From Vampirovibrio sp. (GTDB lineage Bacteria; Cyanobacteriota; Vampirovibrionia; Vampirovibrionales; JAJTHC01): a DNA stretch of 64,000 nucleotides. The notes beneath the pieces were generated by a model, which had not been told where the DNA came from, did not search any database, and saw only the letters and a program-made list of their open reading frames with translations. Every line of letters begins with the position of its first letter. Positions within the stretch are counted from its first letter, which is position 1. The DNA is taken from the NCBI GenBank assembly GCA_024998755.1, contig JACEUU010000003.1, positions 62,001 through 126,000 on the forward strand. The letters are read 5' to 3'. Both the position numbers and the translations under genes were made by a program. Positions 8,561-17,235 of the stretch are shown here, piece by piece.

Positions 8561-9385
8561 ATGATGCCTAATAACGAAACAAATGCTAGCACAGCCAGTA
8601 CCCAAATTACTGACCAACCAGTGGCTTATAATCCCATTGAAGTGCAAGTAACCACCCAATCAAAACCATCCAAATTAGCCATGCACGCTTCCCTCAAAAT
8701 TACAGGGAAAGACGGTAAAGCAATCGATATGAAGCCGTTTATTCACCTTGTTGAACGTGTAGCTCGGGTTGAATACCGACGAATTCCTCAACATATGGTT
8801 GATTATGAAGAATTACTGAGCATTGGGGCCTTAGCCGTACAAACCCTCGTACAAAATAAAACCGCCGAAGAAATTGCTAGGCTCAACATTTCCTACATGG
8901 CAACCGCAACCCGCTGGGCTATTCGCAACGAACTACGCACCCGCCACAAATGGTATAGCCAAAAACACAAAGCAGAAGACCAAGACCTTGAAACCTCGGG
9001 CGAAAATAACCAAGCTGAAGAAGGCAACGGTAATAACAATGGTGAAGAAACCGTTCGGCAAGCCGTTTACCAAACCATTCTATCAATTGATAGCATGAGC
9101 ACCAGCGAAGATGGTGAAACCACTTATGATTGTATTGCAGACAAATCTGCCACGCCTGAAGAAGCCTTAGAAATTACGGAATTAGGCAGAGCGGTCAAAG
9201 CGGCGGTGCAATCACTCCCCAGCAAGGAACGGCACATTGTGGAATGCAGATTCTACAAGAATATGCAGGTGAAGGAAATTGCTGCGGAAGTGGGACTTTC
9301 AAGCTCACGAATCACTCGTATTGTGCAAGCTTCGTTGGATACCGTTCGGCAGTATTTGAAAAACCAAAGCTACCTGAATGAATAA
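8561..9385 (+). CDS. fliA: Sigma-70 family factor, FliA/sigma-28-like
   Basis: About 274 residues from the ATGATG at 8561, which has AAGGA upstream; an ATG at 8516 would add 15 residues. Region 2 is seen as MVDYEELLSIGALAVQTLV and MATATRWAIRNELR. Region 4 is LPSKERHIVECRFY-x-QVKEIAAEVGLSSSRITRIVQ, a clear helix-turn-helix. Between them, where region 3 would be, is an Asn/Glu-rich linker (about residues 150-185), so region 3 is reduced or missing. The neighbouring genes are not flagellar, but a flagellar cluster is 34 kb away. The flagellar role is inferred; it could be another alternative sigma factor. Confidence 0.75.
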   Translation: MMPNNETNASTASTQITDQPVAYNPIEVQVTTQSKPSKLAMHASLKITGKDGKAIDMKPFIHLVERVARVEYRRIPQHMVDYEELLSIGALAVQTLVQNKTAEEIARLNISYMATATRWAIRNELRTRHKWYSQKHKAEDQDLETSGENNQAEEGNGNNNGEETVRQAVYQTILSIDSMSTSEDGETTYDCIADKSATPEEALEITELGRAVKAAVQSLPSKERHIVECRFYKNMQVKEIAAEVGLSSSRITRIVQASLDTVRQYLKNQSYLNE

Positions 9386-9386
9386 A

Positions 9387-9410
9387 GGGCGATTAGTTAA
9401 TCGCCCCTAC
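9387..9410. repeat. Small palindromic repeat ending in CCCCTAC
   Basis: GGGCGATTA-GT-TAATCGCCC followed by CTAC. The same layout (stem of GGGCGA..., then CCTAC) occurs at 37945. It lies just after the sigma-factor stop and may serve as a terminator or be a REP-like unit. Confidence 0.6.
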
Positions 9411-9429
9411 AAAGACTAAAAAAAGAAGA

Positions 9430-10365
9430 CTAACCCAAGAGGATGACTTGGCACCAGTGGGAATATTTAGGCACTTGGTTTTTAACTACTTTAAAGTAAA
9501 GTTCTTGCAGTTGTTTAGACCATTCACCAATTTCACCCGTACCAACAGGGCGTTTATCTACCTTCGTAATGGGTGCAACTTGAGCCCCCGTCCCACAGAA
9601 AAACAACTCATCTGCCACATACAATTCGCTACGGTCTACCGTGCGTTCCTCAACAGGCATGCCCAATTCATTGATGGCTAATTCCATCAACGTATCTCGG
9701 GTAATACCTTCCAAAATATCTTCAGTAATGCTAGGGGTTACCAGCTTCCCACGCCGAACCATAAACAAGTTCATGGCTGAGCCTTCAGAAACGTGCCCAT
9801 CCTGCGTTAAAACGATTGCATCATCATAACCATCTCGTAATGCTTGGGTTTTAACCAAGGCGGTGTTCATATAAGCCCCACCCGCTTTCGCCCTTGAAGG
9901 AATAGCGTTATCTGCGTTACGTCTCCAGCTGGAAACACAAACATTTAACCCGTTTTCAATATCCACATAAGCCCCTAACGGCGTAGTAAAAATAGAAAGG
10001 CTATTGGGAAATTTCTCTAAACTTGGCCCCACACCACAGCCATCTTTAAAAATGGTAGGTCGAAGATAAGTGTCTGTTTTTAAGCCGTTTTTCTGGATTA
10101 AATCCACCACAATTTGCAGGCATTCTTCCACGGTTTCAGGCACTATCATGCCAAAAATATTCGCATTAGAAAGTAAGCGTTCAAAATGTTCTTTCGCCCG
10201 AAAAACAACAATCGCATTTTGTTCAGGCTCCCAATAGCCCCGAATACCTTCAAACAAAGAGGTGCCGTATAAAAACGACTGGTTTTGAATAGGCAAAACA
10301 GCCTCAGCTTCAGGTACAAACCCTTGACGAAAATAACTATATTGTGTGGCAGACGAAGTAGACAT
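9430..10365 (-). CDS. ilvE: Branched-chain amino acid aminotransferase
   Basis: 311 residues, usual length for a class IV PLP aminotransferase that makes Val, Leu and Ile from their 2-oxo acids with glutamate. The PLP lysine lies in SRAKAGGAYMN. The family signature continues as DGYDDAIVLTQDGHVSEGSAMN, then TPSITEDILEGITRDT. The N-terminal SLFEGIRGYW is also typical. It stands alone between the sigma factor and mgtC on the opposite strand. Confidence 0.95.
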   Translation of the reverse strand: MSTSSATQYSYFRQGFVPEAEAVLPIQNQSFLYGTSLFEGIRGYWEPEQNAIVVFRAKEHFERLLSNANIFGMIVPETVEECLQIVVDLIQKNGLKTDTYLRPTIFKDGCGVGPSLEKFPNSLSIFTTPLGAYVDIENGLNVCVSSWRRNADNAIPSRAKAGGAYMNTALVKTQALRDGYDDAIVLTQDGHVSEGSAMNLFMVRRGKLVTPSITEDILEGITRDTLMELAINELGMPVEERTVDRSELYVADELFFCGTGAQVAPITKVDKRPVGTGEIGEWSKQLQELYFKVVKNQVPKYSHWCQVILLG

Positions 10366-10481
10366 AAAAACTGAGGCTTCTTTCCAGCGTAAACATTAAA
10401 AAGTAAAAAATGCAAAAAAATAAAAGTGACAGAGTGGATTTCTAGTATAGCATAGCTACAAATTAACAAACAAGCTACTAA

Positions 10482-11276
10482 TTACAACGGTAGTGATTCT
10501 GTCGCTTTGAAAAACCGAAGTTTTAACCCACGGATACCTTCCAATTGTTCAATGCGTTGTCGCCACCGTGTCCAGCTAATGGTTTTACCTTCAATATCCA
10601 ACACATAATGCAGTTGTACCGCATAGGGTTCGGTTTCAGTCGGGTGAAACAGGCGTTGCACATCCACTGTTAACAAGTCTGATTTAAAATCCGTTTCCAC
10701 ATGATGGGCAATGGTATCTAGTGTTTCTTCACTACAAATAATATCGATAGATAACCGGTCTTGTTCTTTCAAGTTTTTATGGAAAACTCTGCGTTCCAAT
10801 TTACCCATCATAAACAGGGTTAAAAATGCCAATAGGGTTGAAAAAACGGCAACCGTTATCATGCCTGCCCCTGTAAGCATTCCCACCGCTGCCATCATCC
10901 ATAAGCTAGCCGCCGTGGTAATACCCCGAATACTACCACCATCTTTTAGCACCGCACCCCCGCCAATAAAACCAATACCGGTAACAATTTGGGCGGCAAT
11001 GCGGGAAGGGTCTCGGCTAATGTTCATATGCACGCCTTCAGGCAAATTGGCGTGGGGTAGGGTCATCTGGGTGAAATCTGCCATAGAAATAATGGTAAAA
11101 ATAGTTGCCCCAATACACACCAACATATGGGTACGTAACCCTGCAGATTTCTGGGTAAATTCCCGTTCCAAACCAACCACAGCGCCTAAAACGGCCGAAA
11201 GCAAAATACGCAAGCAAATGGTATCGGTCGGCAAGCTAAAGGCGGTAGCTAAGGTGTTAAAGGTATCGGCAGGCAA
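10482..11276 (-). CDS. MgtC/SapB family membrane protein
   Basis: 264 residues. The N-terminal half is the MgtC domain with several membrane helices and the conserved GLEREFTQKSAGLRTHMLVCIGA and GIGFIGGGAVLKDGGSIRGITTAASLW runs. The C-terminal 100 residues are soluble with an ACT-like pattern, as in longer MgtC proteins. MgtC members modulate ATP synthase or magnesium-stress physiology; the role here is not shown. The start at 11276 is a TTG, with no better in-frame ATG before the first helix. Confidence 0.9.
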   Translation of the reverse strand: MPADTFNTLATAFSLPTDTICLRILLSAVLGAVVGLEREFTQKSAGLRTHMLVCIGATIFTIISMADFTQMTLPHANLPEGVHMNISRDPSRIAAQIVTGIGFIGGGAVLKDGGSIRGITTAASLWMMAAVGMLTGAGMITVAVFSTLLAFLTLFMMGKLERRVFHKNLKEQDRLSIDIICSEETLDTIAHHVETDFKSDLLTVDVQRLFHPTETEPYAVQLHYVLDIEGKTISWTRWRQRIEQLEGIRGLKLRFFKATESLPL

Positions 11277-11332
11277 CTTAGAAAAAACTTTCTAACACAA
11301 AAAAGGAATGATGCCTTATTTTAGCATAGAAC

Positions 11333-12958
11333 CTAGCCAATGTTTTGCGAAGATTGAAACCAATCCATCAGCGTTAGGACTTGTTTCACTTTTTCGGTTT
11401 GATCACCTTCCACATAAGCTTTTCCTAAATTTTTGAGGCTTTCCTGATACGCCGTTGGGTTTTTCTGCACTTTGGCAGATTTTACCGCCAATCGCAACCA
11501 CAGTTCCGCCTTCGGGGCATCCTGCTGTTGCAAATAGGTTGTGCCAATTATATTGGCTAAAGAAGGTAACTGCGAAGCCTGCAACAAGGCTGAAGGCGTC
11601 GTGCTAGGTTTCGTTAATCCTTCATACGCCTGCTGAAAAAAGCCGAGAGCTTCTTTAGGACGATTGGCTTTCAACGCCAAGTCACCAACGGCTTGTTTTT
11701 GTTGCACCAATGTTGTAGCAGGTAACAACTCATTTTTTTCAGCAATAGCAGTGGATTGTTTCAAGGCTTTAAACGCCCCATCCCACTGGCGTTGCTGTAC
11801 TAGCACGCCACTCAATTGTTCGTAAGCCAACTGTTTTTGTTTGGGCAGCTGGGGAAACTCTGCCCCTTCTTCCAACCGACGTAACGAAGCTTGTAGGGTT
11901 TTAATCGCTTCTTTTGGCTGATTGGTTTCCGCCAAGGCTTGGGCGTTGAATCTGCTTAAAACGGCGTGTAGGGCGTTAAGCTGATTGGCTTCCTTACCTT
12001 TAGCGGTAATGGCTTGTTGTTCTACCAGGCCCAAAGCATCTTGGGCTTGCAGGGAAGCCAAGCCCCAATCTTTAGCGGAAACGGCTTGCTGAATGCCTGT
12101 TTTCAAGGTTTGCAACTGTTGAGAAACGGTTGGCATGGCAACGAAAACCGCTGCTCCTCCACCAACAACGCCACCCCCTACACTGGGAATAATAGTAGCA
12201 ACACTGCTGGGCAATTGCCAATCAATAGGTTGTTCCATTAGTGTAGAAGCCCATTCTTTGACCACTTGCGTAGGTTCACCCAACGTGCTTGAAACATGAT
12301 TATCCAACGGCGGGGCGGTGGCTAAAAGGAGTTGCTTAGCTAACTCAATATTCGGGCTGGGTTGGCGTAATTCCCGTTCGGCAATGCGTAAATAATCCAG
12401 TACCACCGCCTTCACTTCGGGCGGAGGGCTCATCATATCCGTGGTTTGCAGAAAATCTTTCAATACCGCTTGAGCATTAATAGCTTGATTATTTTCCTGT
12501 TGCAACACGGTTTGTAACTGAATAGCGGGTGGTGCTTCTGCTTCAACCACTGAGTCTGGTGGATTAGGAGCCGAAACGTCAACCGCTCCGCCTGCTAACA
12601 CGCCTGAAAATTGTTGACTTAAGGGCACGGCGGGGCGGGTAATTTTCACCAAGGCCGGTGTTGCTGATTCTTTGGGGGTGTTAGACCCGTTATTCGATTG
12701 ATTACCGCTATTGCCTGTAAACGATTGCTGGGCTTGGGTGAGGCGTTTATTTCGGAAGCTGACGGCATCTTCTTCTAGTAGCACGAATGACCCTGCTTCT
12801 AGCCCGCCAGAATCGGCGGAATCACTGGTGGATTGGGTTTCTGTGGTGGCTTCGATAGTTGTGCCGTCGGCTAGTTGGGTGTTGGTTTCTACTTCGGTGG
12901 CAGTGGTGGAAACCGTACCGAATGCGGGCATGAGGGGGGTGTATATTCTAGTTACCAT
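11333..12958 (-). CDS. TPR-repeat protein with long disordered N-terminus
   Basis: 541 residues from the ATG at 12958. The open frame extends 51 codons further upstream, but that part translates a dispersed repeat and is not likely to be protein. Residues up to about 200 are Thr/Ser/Pro/Gln-rich. From about 290 on, helix pairs such as KDWGLASLQAQDALGLVE and LALKANRPKEALGFFQQAYEGL look like tetratricopeptide repeats ending in KNLGKAYVEGDQ. A Gly/Ala/Val stretch near residue 260 may be a single membrane segment. No specific function recognised. Confidence 0.75.
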   Translation of the reverse strand: MVTRIYTPLMPAFGTVSTTATEVETNTQLADGTTIEATTETQSTSDSADSGGLEAGSFVLLEEDAVSFRNKRLTQAQQSFTGNSGNQSNNGSNTPKESATPALVKITRPAVPLSQQFSGVLAGGAVDVSAPNPPDSVVEAEAPPAIQLQTVLQQENNQAINAQAVLKDFLQTTDMMSPPPEVKAVVLDYLRIAERELRQPSPNIELAKQLLLATAPPLDNHVSSTLGEPTQVVKEWASTLMEQPIDWQLPSSVATIIPSVGGGVVGGGAAVFVAMPTVSQQLQTLKTGIQQAVSAKDWGLASLQAQDALGLVEQQAITAKGKEANQLNALHAVLSRFNAQALAETNQPKEAIKTLQASLRRLEEGAEFPQLPKQKQLAYEQLSGVLVQQRQWDGAFKALKQSTAIAEKNELLPATTLVQQKQAVGDLALKANRPKEALGFFQQAYEGLTKPSTTPSALLQASQLPSLANIIGTTYLQQQDAPKAELWLRLAVKSAKVQKNPTAYQESLKNLGKAYVEGDQTEKVKQVLTLMDWFQSSQNIG

Positions 12959-12987
12959 GGCGGAAACACTCTCTGGTTTTACTTCTA

Positions 12988-13025
12988 CCCCCTCTCCTAG
13001 TGGGAGAGGGTTGGGGTGAGGGGGG
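12988..13025. repeat. CCCTCACCCCAACCCTCTCC-type repeat
   Basis: CCCCTCTCC-tagt-GGGAGAGGG then TTGGGGTGAGGG. Related copies are at 43513-43548 and 50557-50590. Here it lies just upstream of the TPR gene start and is translated in the false upstream extension of that frame. Confidence 0.75.
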
Positions 13026-13219
13026 TGGCGATAGGTAAACTCTCTTTGATCTTTGATAGGTACAGAATTGGTAACGGTAAATAAACAATCAACCTTGAAT
13101 ACCCTCGCCATTTTCTACGTTAGAAAGAGGACGATTTTGAATGATTATTCCTTTTTCGCCGATGGTAGAAGAGACTAGCCCAATTGTTTGACCCTGAAAT
13201 AAACTGAAAGCTTTTACCC

Positions 13220-14041
13220 ATGACAGACCTACAAACCAACCTTCAAAAACTAGAAGCCCTCTACGAAGCACGGCATGAAACCGACCATGTTTTCATCAAC
13301 TGGTGGGTGGGGACTTTGTTACTAGGTCTTCCAACCTTATTTATGTACCCCATTTATAGATTTTTCCGTAACATTCACCGCAGAGATGCTCATTTTAAAC
13401 GAACCAACGAATTTAACGATGTTCTCAATCAAACTATATCTTTATTGACGTATAAAGAAGACCAGAAAAATTCAACATCTCCAACAATGGTGGATGCTTC
13501 TACTAATCCATTAGCAAAACCTATTCACTGGTGGGTTCCCTTTGGATTGTGTCTTTTTGGACTTATTTTAAGCGAAATTTTACCTTCGCTTATTGCCTCT
13601 CATTTCAACCCAACCCTACAAGAGTACGCTTTAGAACGATTTGAAATTTTGGTAGGGAGACTCCTCTACTTACCGTTTAATATTTATTGCTACAGCATCA
13701 TGTATGGGCTTCTAAAAGATTATGCTGAACTAGAACGACTTGATATTCAGTCGCTTTATAATACCAAGGTGATGTTATCAAACAGTGGGAATGAAGCATT
13801 AAACAACATCAGCTATCAGCCCTGTTGCAGATTTTCAACTGGTGCTAAAAGTGCTTTTAAATACATTATTTTAACGTTCTTAACCCTCGGGTTGAATTGG
13901 ATTTATGTAGATTATCGCTTAACCGTTGAAGCCCAAAAACGGTTTGCCGAATCCGCCAGAGTGCAGGGGGAAATTCTACAAGCACTCAAACAACTAGCAG
14001 AAGAATCGACGGAATTGACAGAGGCTATCGAAAATGCTTAA
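13220..14041 (+). CDS. Membrane protein of unknown function
   Basis: 273 residues with about four hydrophobic segments: WWVGTLLLGLPTLFMYPIY (about residues 28-46), WWVPFGLCLFGLILSEILPS (about 102-121), LLYLPFNIYCYSIMYGLL (about 148-165) and AFKYIILTFLTLGLNWIYV (about 213-231). A charged helix follows the last and probably lies in the cytoplasm. The C-terminus reads ILQALKQLAEESTELTEAIE. I do not recognise a family. Its last 8 bases overlap the start of the next gene, which suggests coupled translation in a three-gene operon. Confidence 0.7.
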   Translation: MTDLQTNLQKLEALYEARHETDHVFINWWVGTLLLGLPTLFMYPIYRFFRNIHRRDAHFKRTNEFNDVLNQTISLLTYKEDQKNSTSPTMVDASTNPLAKPIHWWVPFGLCLFGLILSEILPSLIASHFNPTLQEYALERFEILVGRLLYLPFNIYCYSIMYGLLKDYAELERLDIQSLYNTKVMLSNSGNEALNNISYQPCCRFSTGAKSAFKYIILTFLTLGLNWIYVDYRLTVEAQKRFAESARVQGEILQALKQLAEESTELTEAIENA

Positions 14042-14699
14042 ACCGTTCATCCTATTACTATTGATTTTTGCCAGCTTCAACCTGCCTAGCCTTGCAGGGG
14101 AAGATAAATTCCCCACCGCAAAGCCTGCCAACGTCGAACGCCGACACGAAGAACTTAAACACTACACCCTACAAGCAGGCACGGTGTTTCTAGCCACCAA
14201 TCAAACGCCCCTTTCCACCAAATACAACCAAGTGGGCGATGCTGTGGAAGTTCGGCTCATGAAAGATATTTGGATTGATAACCAACAAGTGCTAAGCAAA
14301 GAAACCAAACTTTACGGCACCATCACCATCCTAGAACACCCTCTGCACGGCAGAGACGGTATAATCAGCCTAAAATTCCACGAAGCAGAACTGCACAACG
14401 GAGAACGGATGCCTGTTTTAGCCAAACTGGTTACGCCCAACAAAAAAGGGTCGCTGGGGGGCGAAGTAACCGAACCCACACAATACAAGCTGGTTCGTTA
14501 CGAAGTTTGGGGGCTGGGGATGTATAACCGAGCGTGGAAAACAGGCGAACTAGCCATGGGCAAACACACCGAAGCCAAAGCGGGCGAAATCTTCAGGGTA
14601 GCCTTAGAAACCCCATTAGAGCTGGTGCTACCCATTGACGAAGAGACAACCACGCCACAATACACCATTCAAGAATGCAACCCACAACAACGCCCTTGA
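14034..14699 (+). CDS. Exported protein of unknown function
   Basis: 221 residues with a clear signal peptide (LLLLIFASFNLPSLA, cleavage after about residue 21). The mature part begins with a charged segment and then a beta-rich domain: QAGTVFLATNQTPLSTKYNQ, VGDAVEVRLMKDIW and LYGTITILEHP. That pattern of AGT-x-hydrophobic, GD-x-V, then KLYG-x-I resembles the C-terminal domains of TrbI/VirB10-like or related periplasmic beta-barrel proteins, but the match is weak. The start overlaps the upstream membrane gene by 8 bases, and the ABC ATPase gene follows at once. Confidence 0.7.
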   Translation: MLKPFILLLLIFASFNLPSLAGEDKFPTAKPANVERRHEELKHYTLQAGTVFLATNQTPLSTKYNQVGDAVEVRLMKDIWIDNQQVLSKETKLYGTITILEHPLHGRDGIISLKFHEAELHNGERMPVLAKLVTPNKKGSLGGEVTEPTQYKLVRYEVWGLGMYNRAWKTGELAMGKHTEAKAGEIFRVALETPLELVLPIDEETTTPQYTIQECNPQQRP

Positions 14700-14732
14700 A
14701 TCATGTATAATAAAGCGATAATCTTACGCTCA

Positions 14733-15785
14733 ATGGAAAGTTTGACTATCGTGAATACCCCGCTTGAAACACCAACCCAACCAACGGCTTCCCCTGCACT
14801 GCCGCCACTATTGGAAGTAAAAAACCTCACCAAAACATTCCCCGTGAAGCAAGGCTTATTGGGCATGAACAAAGGCACAGTCCAAGCCGTTTCAGATGTT
14901 TCTTTCAGCATACCGACAGGCAGAACGCTCGGGCTTGTAGGTGAAAGTGGGTGCGGAAAAACCACGCTTTCCCGATGCCTACTTCGTCTCATTGAACCCA
15001 CCGCTGGCGAAATTTGGCTTGACGGACAACCCTTCCACGCCCTAAAAGGCGATGCCCTTCGGCAAGCCCGCCGAAATATGCAGATGGTGTTTCAAAACCC
15101 GTATGCTAGCCTCAACCCCAAATTGACCATTCGGGAAACCTTGGCTGAACCGTTTGAAATTTTCAACCTAGCCAAAGGGCAAGCCCTAGAAGCTGAACTG
15201 TTCACGTTGCTGGATTTAGTCGGGCTACCCAAAGAAGCGTTGGGGCGGATGCCCCATGAATTTTCAGGGGGGCAACGGCAACGCATCGGGATTGCTAGGG
15301 CATTGGCTTTGAAGCCGAAATTGTTGATTGCGGATGAACCTGTTAGTGCGTTGGATGTGAGTGTGCAGGCTCAAATTTTGAATTTATTGCAAAGTCTCAA
15401 GCAGGAATTGGGGTTGACGTTGTTGTTTATTTCGCACAATTTAAGTGTGGTAGAACATTTGTGTGATGACGTGATGGTTATGTACCTTGGGCGAATTGTG
15501 GAGAACACTCCGAAAGAGGCGTTATTTGCCAACCCCCAGCATCCTTATACGCAAAGTTTGTTGCGTGCCGTACCGATAGCCGACCCTGTTGTGGCTAAGG
15601 CTAATAAACTGTTGTACAAGCCGTTGGTGGGGGATTTACCGAACCCTGCAAACCCGCCTTCGGGGTGTGCGTTTCATACCCGTTGCCCTGTGGCGGTGGA
15701 ACGTTGTTCCGCCGAACGCCCTGTTTTATCCCCGTGCGGTCAAGGGTTAGTCGCCTGTTGGGAGGCTAAGCATTTTGAGGTTTAG
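14733..15785 (+). CDS. Oligopeptide/dipeptide ABC transporter ATP-binding protein (OppF/DppF type)
   Basis: About 350 residues. Walker A GESGCGKTT, Q-loop QMVFQNPYASLNPK, signature FSGGQRQRIGIARALAL, Walker B LLIADEPVSALDVS and H-loop FISHNLSVV are all present. The C-terminal extension NPPSGCAFHTRCP-x-C is the cysteine-bearing oligopeptide-transporter tail. Candidate starts are ATG 14703, ATG 14733 and a GTG at 14750 preceded by GGAAAG. The partner ATPase, permeases and binding protein are not in the window, so this is an orphan subunit. Its end overlaps the convergent HEPN gene by 20 bp. Confidence 0.92.
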   Translation: MESLTIVNTPLETPTQPTASPALPPLLEVKNLTKTFPVKQGLLGMNKGTVQAVSDVSFSIPTGRTLGLVGESGCGKTTLSRCLLRLIEPTAGEIWLDGQPFHALKGDALRQARRNMQMVFQNPYASLNPKLTIRETLAEPFEIFNLAKGQALEAELFTLLDLVGLPKEALGRMPHEFSGGQRQRIGIARALALKPKLLIADEPVSALDVSVQAQILNLLQSLKQELGLTLLFISHNLSVVEHLCDDVMVMYLGRIVENTPKEALFANPQHPYTQSLLRAVPIADPVVAKANKLLYKPLVGDLPNPANPPSGCAFHTRCPVAVERCSAERPVLSPCGQGLVACWEAKHFEV

Positions 15786-17226
15786 GCATACAGAAAAACC
15801 CCGATGTGCTAGAAAATGAATACATATTTTGATAACAACTTAAAAGATAGTCATCACTTAAGTTGAAAATTTTACCAGTCAGCTTTAAAATCAAAACAGA
15901 TTGAAGAAAATCGTTAATCTCCATTGTTGTTTGAAAGGTATCGTGTTTACTTCCATGTGAAAGTTCATTTCTTGCCTGAGTATATAGCTTGCCAATTTTT
16001 TCAAAAATTACATTTGTTCTTGTCTTATGTGCATAGTGTTCATAAAGAGAGTGGGCAATATCCCAATCCAAAACAGCTTGAATCTTATCTTGAAAAGTAT
16101 CTTGTTTAGCAGCTTCTCCTATTTTAATTGCCCAATAATTCAAATCATCCCATTTCGTTGTTCGAGCGTTATCATTAAAGGTTAAACTTTTAAGTTTTTC
16201 GACAATAAGGGTAGGTATTTCGGAAAGAACACCATCAATATCTTGTTTCTGCTGTTTGGTAAAACATGCAATTTTGGTTGTTTTATCTATATAGCCTGAA
16301 ATAATGGAGATATGATTCTCTGCAAATAAAGTTTGATAAAAGCCATAAAATAATCGGTGATAAATTTCGTTTTTTTTAAACTCAAGCCAGCCATCATGAA
16401 TAAAATTAGGATTATGAGCTAATAAATCCTCATAGGGCATTAAAAAGAAGTTTCCTCTCGTTGCTTTTACTTCATTTTTTAACGGTTTGTTTAGATGACT
16501 AAACAACTCAAATTTATGATTTTGATCATAATACAATGTAACAGAATCAATACTGAAAGGGCTAGCAAGTAATAACGAAATAAAATAAGCCATTTCATGT
16601 AATTCATCAAATAATGCTTCGGTTGATTTATTCGTGGATAAAGTCATCCTTAAAACAGTCTCAAACTCTATCTCAAATCGCTTAAAATTTGCAGAACACC
16701 TACTACCCTTTTTAAGTTGGATGTTGAAATTATCAATGATAGGTTCATCATCGTTTCTTGTATTGCGAACGGCTGGAAAAGCTTGCAGGTTTTGTATTTC
16801 TTCATCAAACTTATTTTGGTAATCCGGATCTGTATAATAATCAAAAGAGGGGGAGGAAAACACCACCTGCGTAAAAACGGGTAATTCTGAAAAATTGTCG
16901 ATAATTGGGATGGTGGGGGGATTGCTAAAATTACGACCATCTTTCAACACTTTCCTTGTCGTACATACTAAGCTATAGGGTGTACCTCTACCAAATGTTA
17001 TCCGATAATTTTGAAGCCAACCATCGAACAGATAGAAAATTTGAGCACCGGAAGAAATAAACGTTAGCACTTCAAACTCATACATCATTTGACTATCCAA
17101 AAAATCCATAGACTTTTCAGATTCTACATCCAAACGAAAACTAAAGTCATCCTCAACAGTTAGTGTGGCTGGGTAATTTTCACCTTGAATGAAAACTTTA
17201 CCTTTATAAACGTCGTTTATTTTCAT
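15766..17226 (-). CDS. HEPN-domain protein, ApeA-like; candidate phage-defence protein
   Basis: 486 residues. The N-terminal half is beta-rich and starts YKGKVFIQGENYPATLTV, as in ApeA N-terminal domains. The C-terminal half is helical and contains ARNELSHG (near residue 435), the R-x4-H catalytic motif of HEPN ribonucleases. ApeA-type proteins act alone as abortive-infection effectors. The assignment rests on the layout and the RNELSH motif, so function is inferred. It is more AT-rich than the flanking oppF-like and PBP genes, which fits acquired DNA. Confidence 0.6.
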   Translation of the reverse strand: MKINDVYKGKVFIQGENYPATLTVEDDFSFRLDVESEKSMDFLDSQMMYEFEVLTFISSGAQIFYLFDGWLQNYRITFGRGTPYSLVCTTRKVLKDGRNFSNPPTIPIIDNFSELPVFTQVVFSSPSFDYYTDPDYQNKFDEEIQNLQAFPAVRNTRNDDEPIIDNFNIQLKKGSRCSANFKRFEIEFETVLRMTLSTNKSTEALFDELHEMAYFISLLLASPFSIDSVTLYYDQNHKFELFSHLNKPLKNEVKATRGNFFLMPYEDLLAHNPNFIHDGWLEFKKNEIYHRLFYGFYQTLFAENHISIISGYIDKTTKIACFTKQQKQDIDGVLSEIPTLIVEKLKSLTFNDNARTTKWDDLNYWAIKIGEAAKQDTFQDKIQAVLDWDIAHSLYEHYAHKTRTNVIFEKIGKLYTQARNELSHGSKHDTFQTTMEINDFLQSVLILKLTGKIFNLSDDYLLSCYQNMYSFSSTSGFFCMPKPQNA

Positions 17227-17235
17227 CCAAGCCCC

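Noticed and set aside
12959-13111. Upstream 51-codon extension of the TPR gene
   Set aside because: It translates the CCCTCACCC-type repeat (HPNPLPLGEG), a known kind of false coding sequence.
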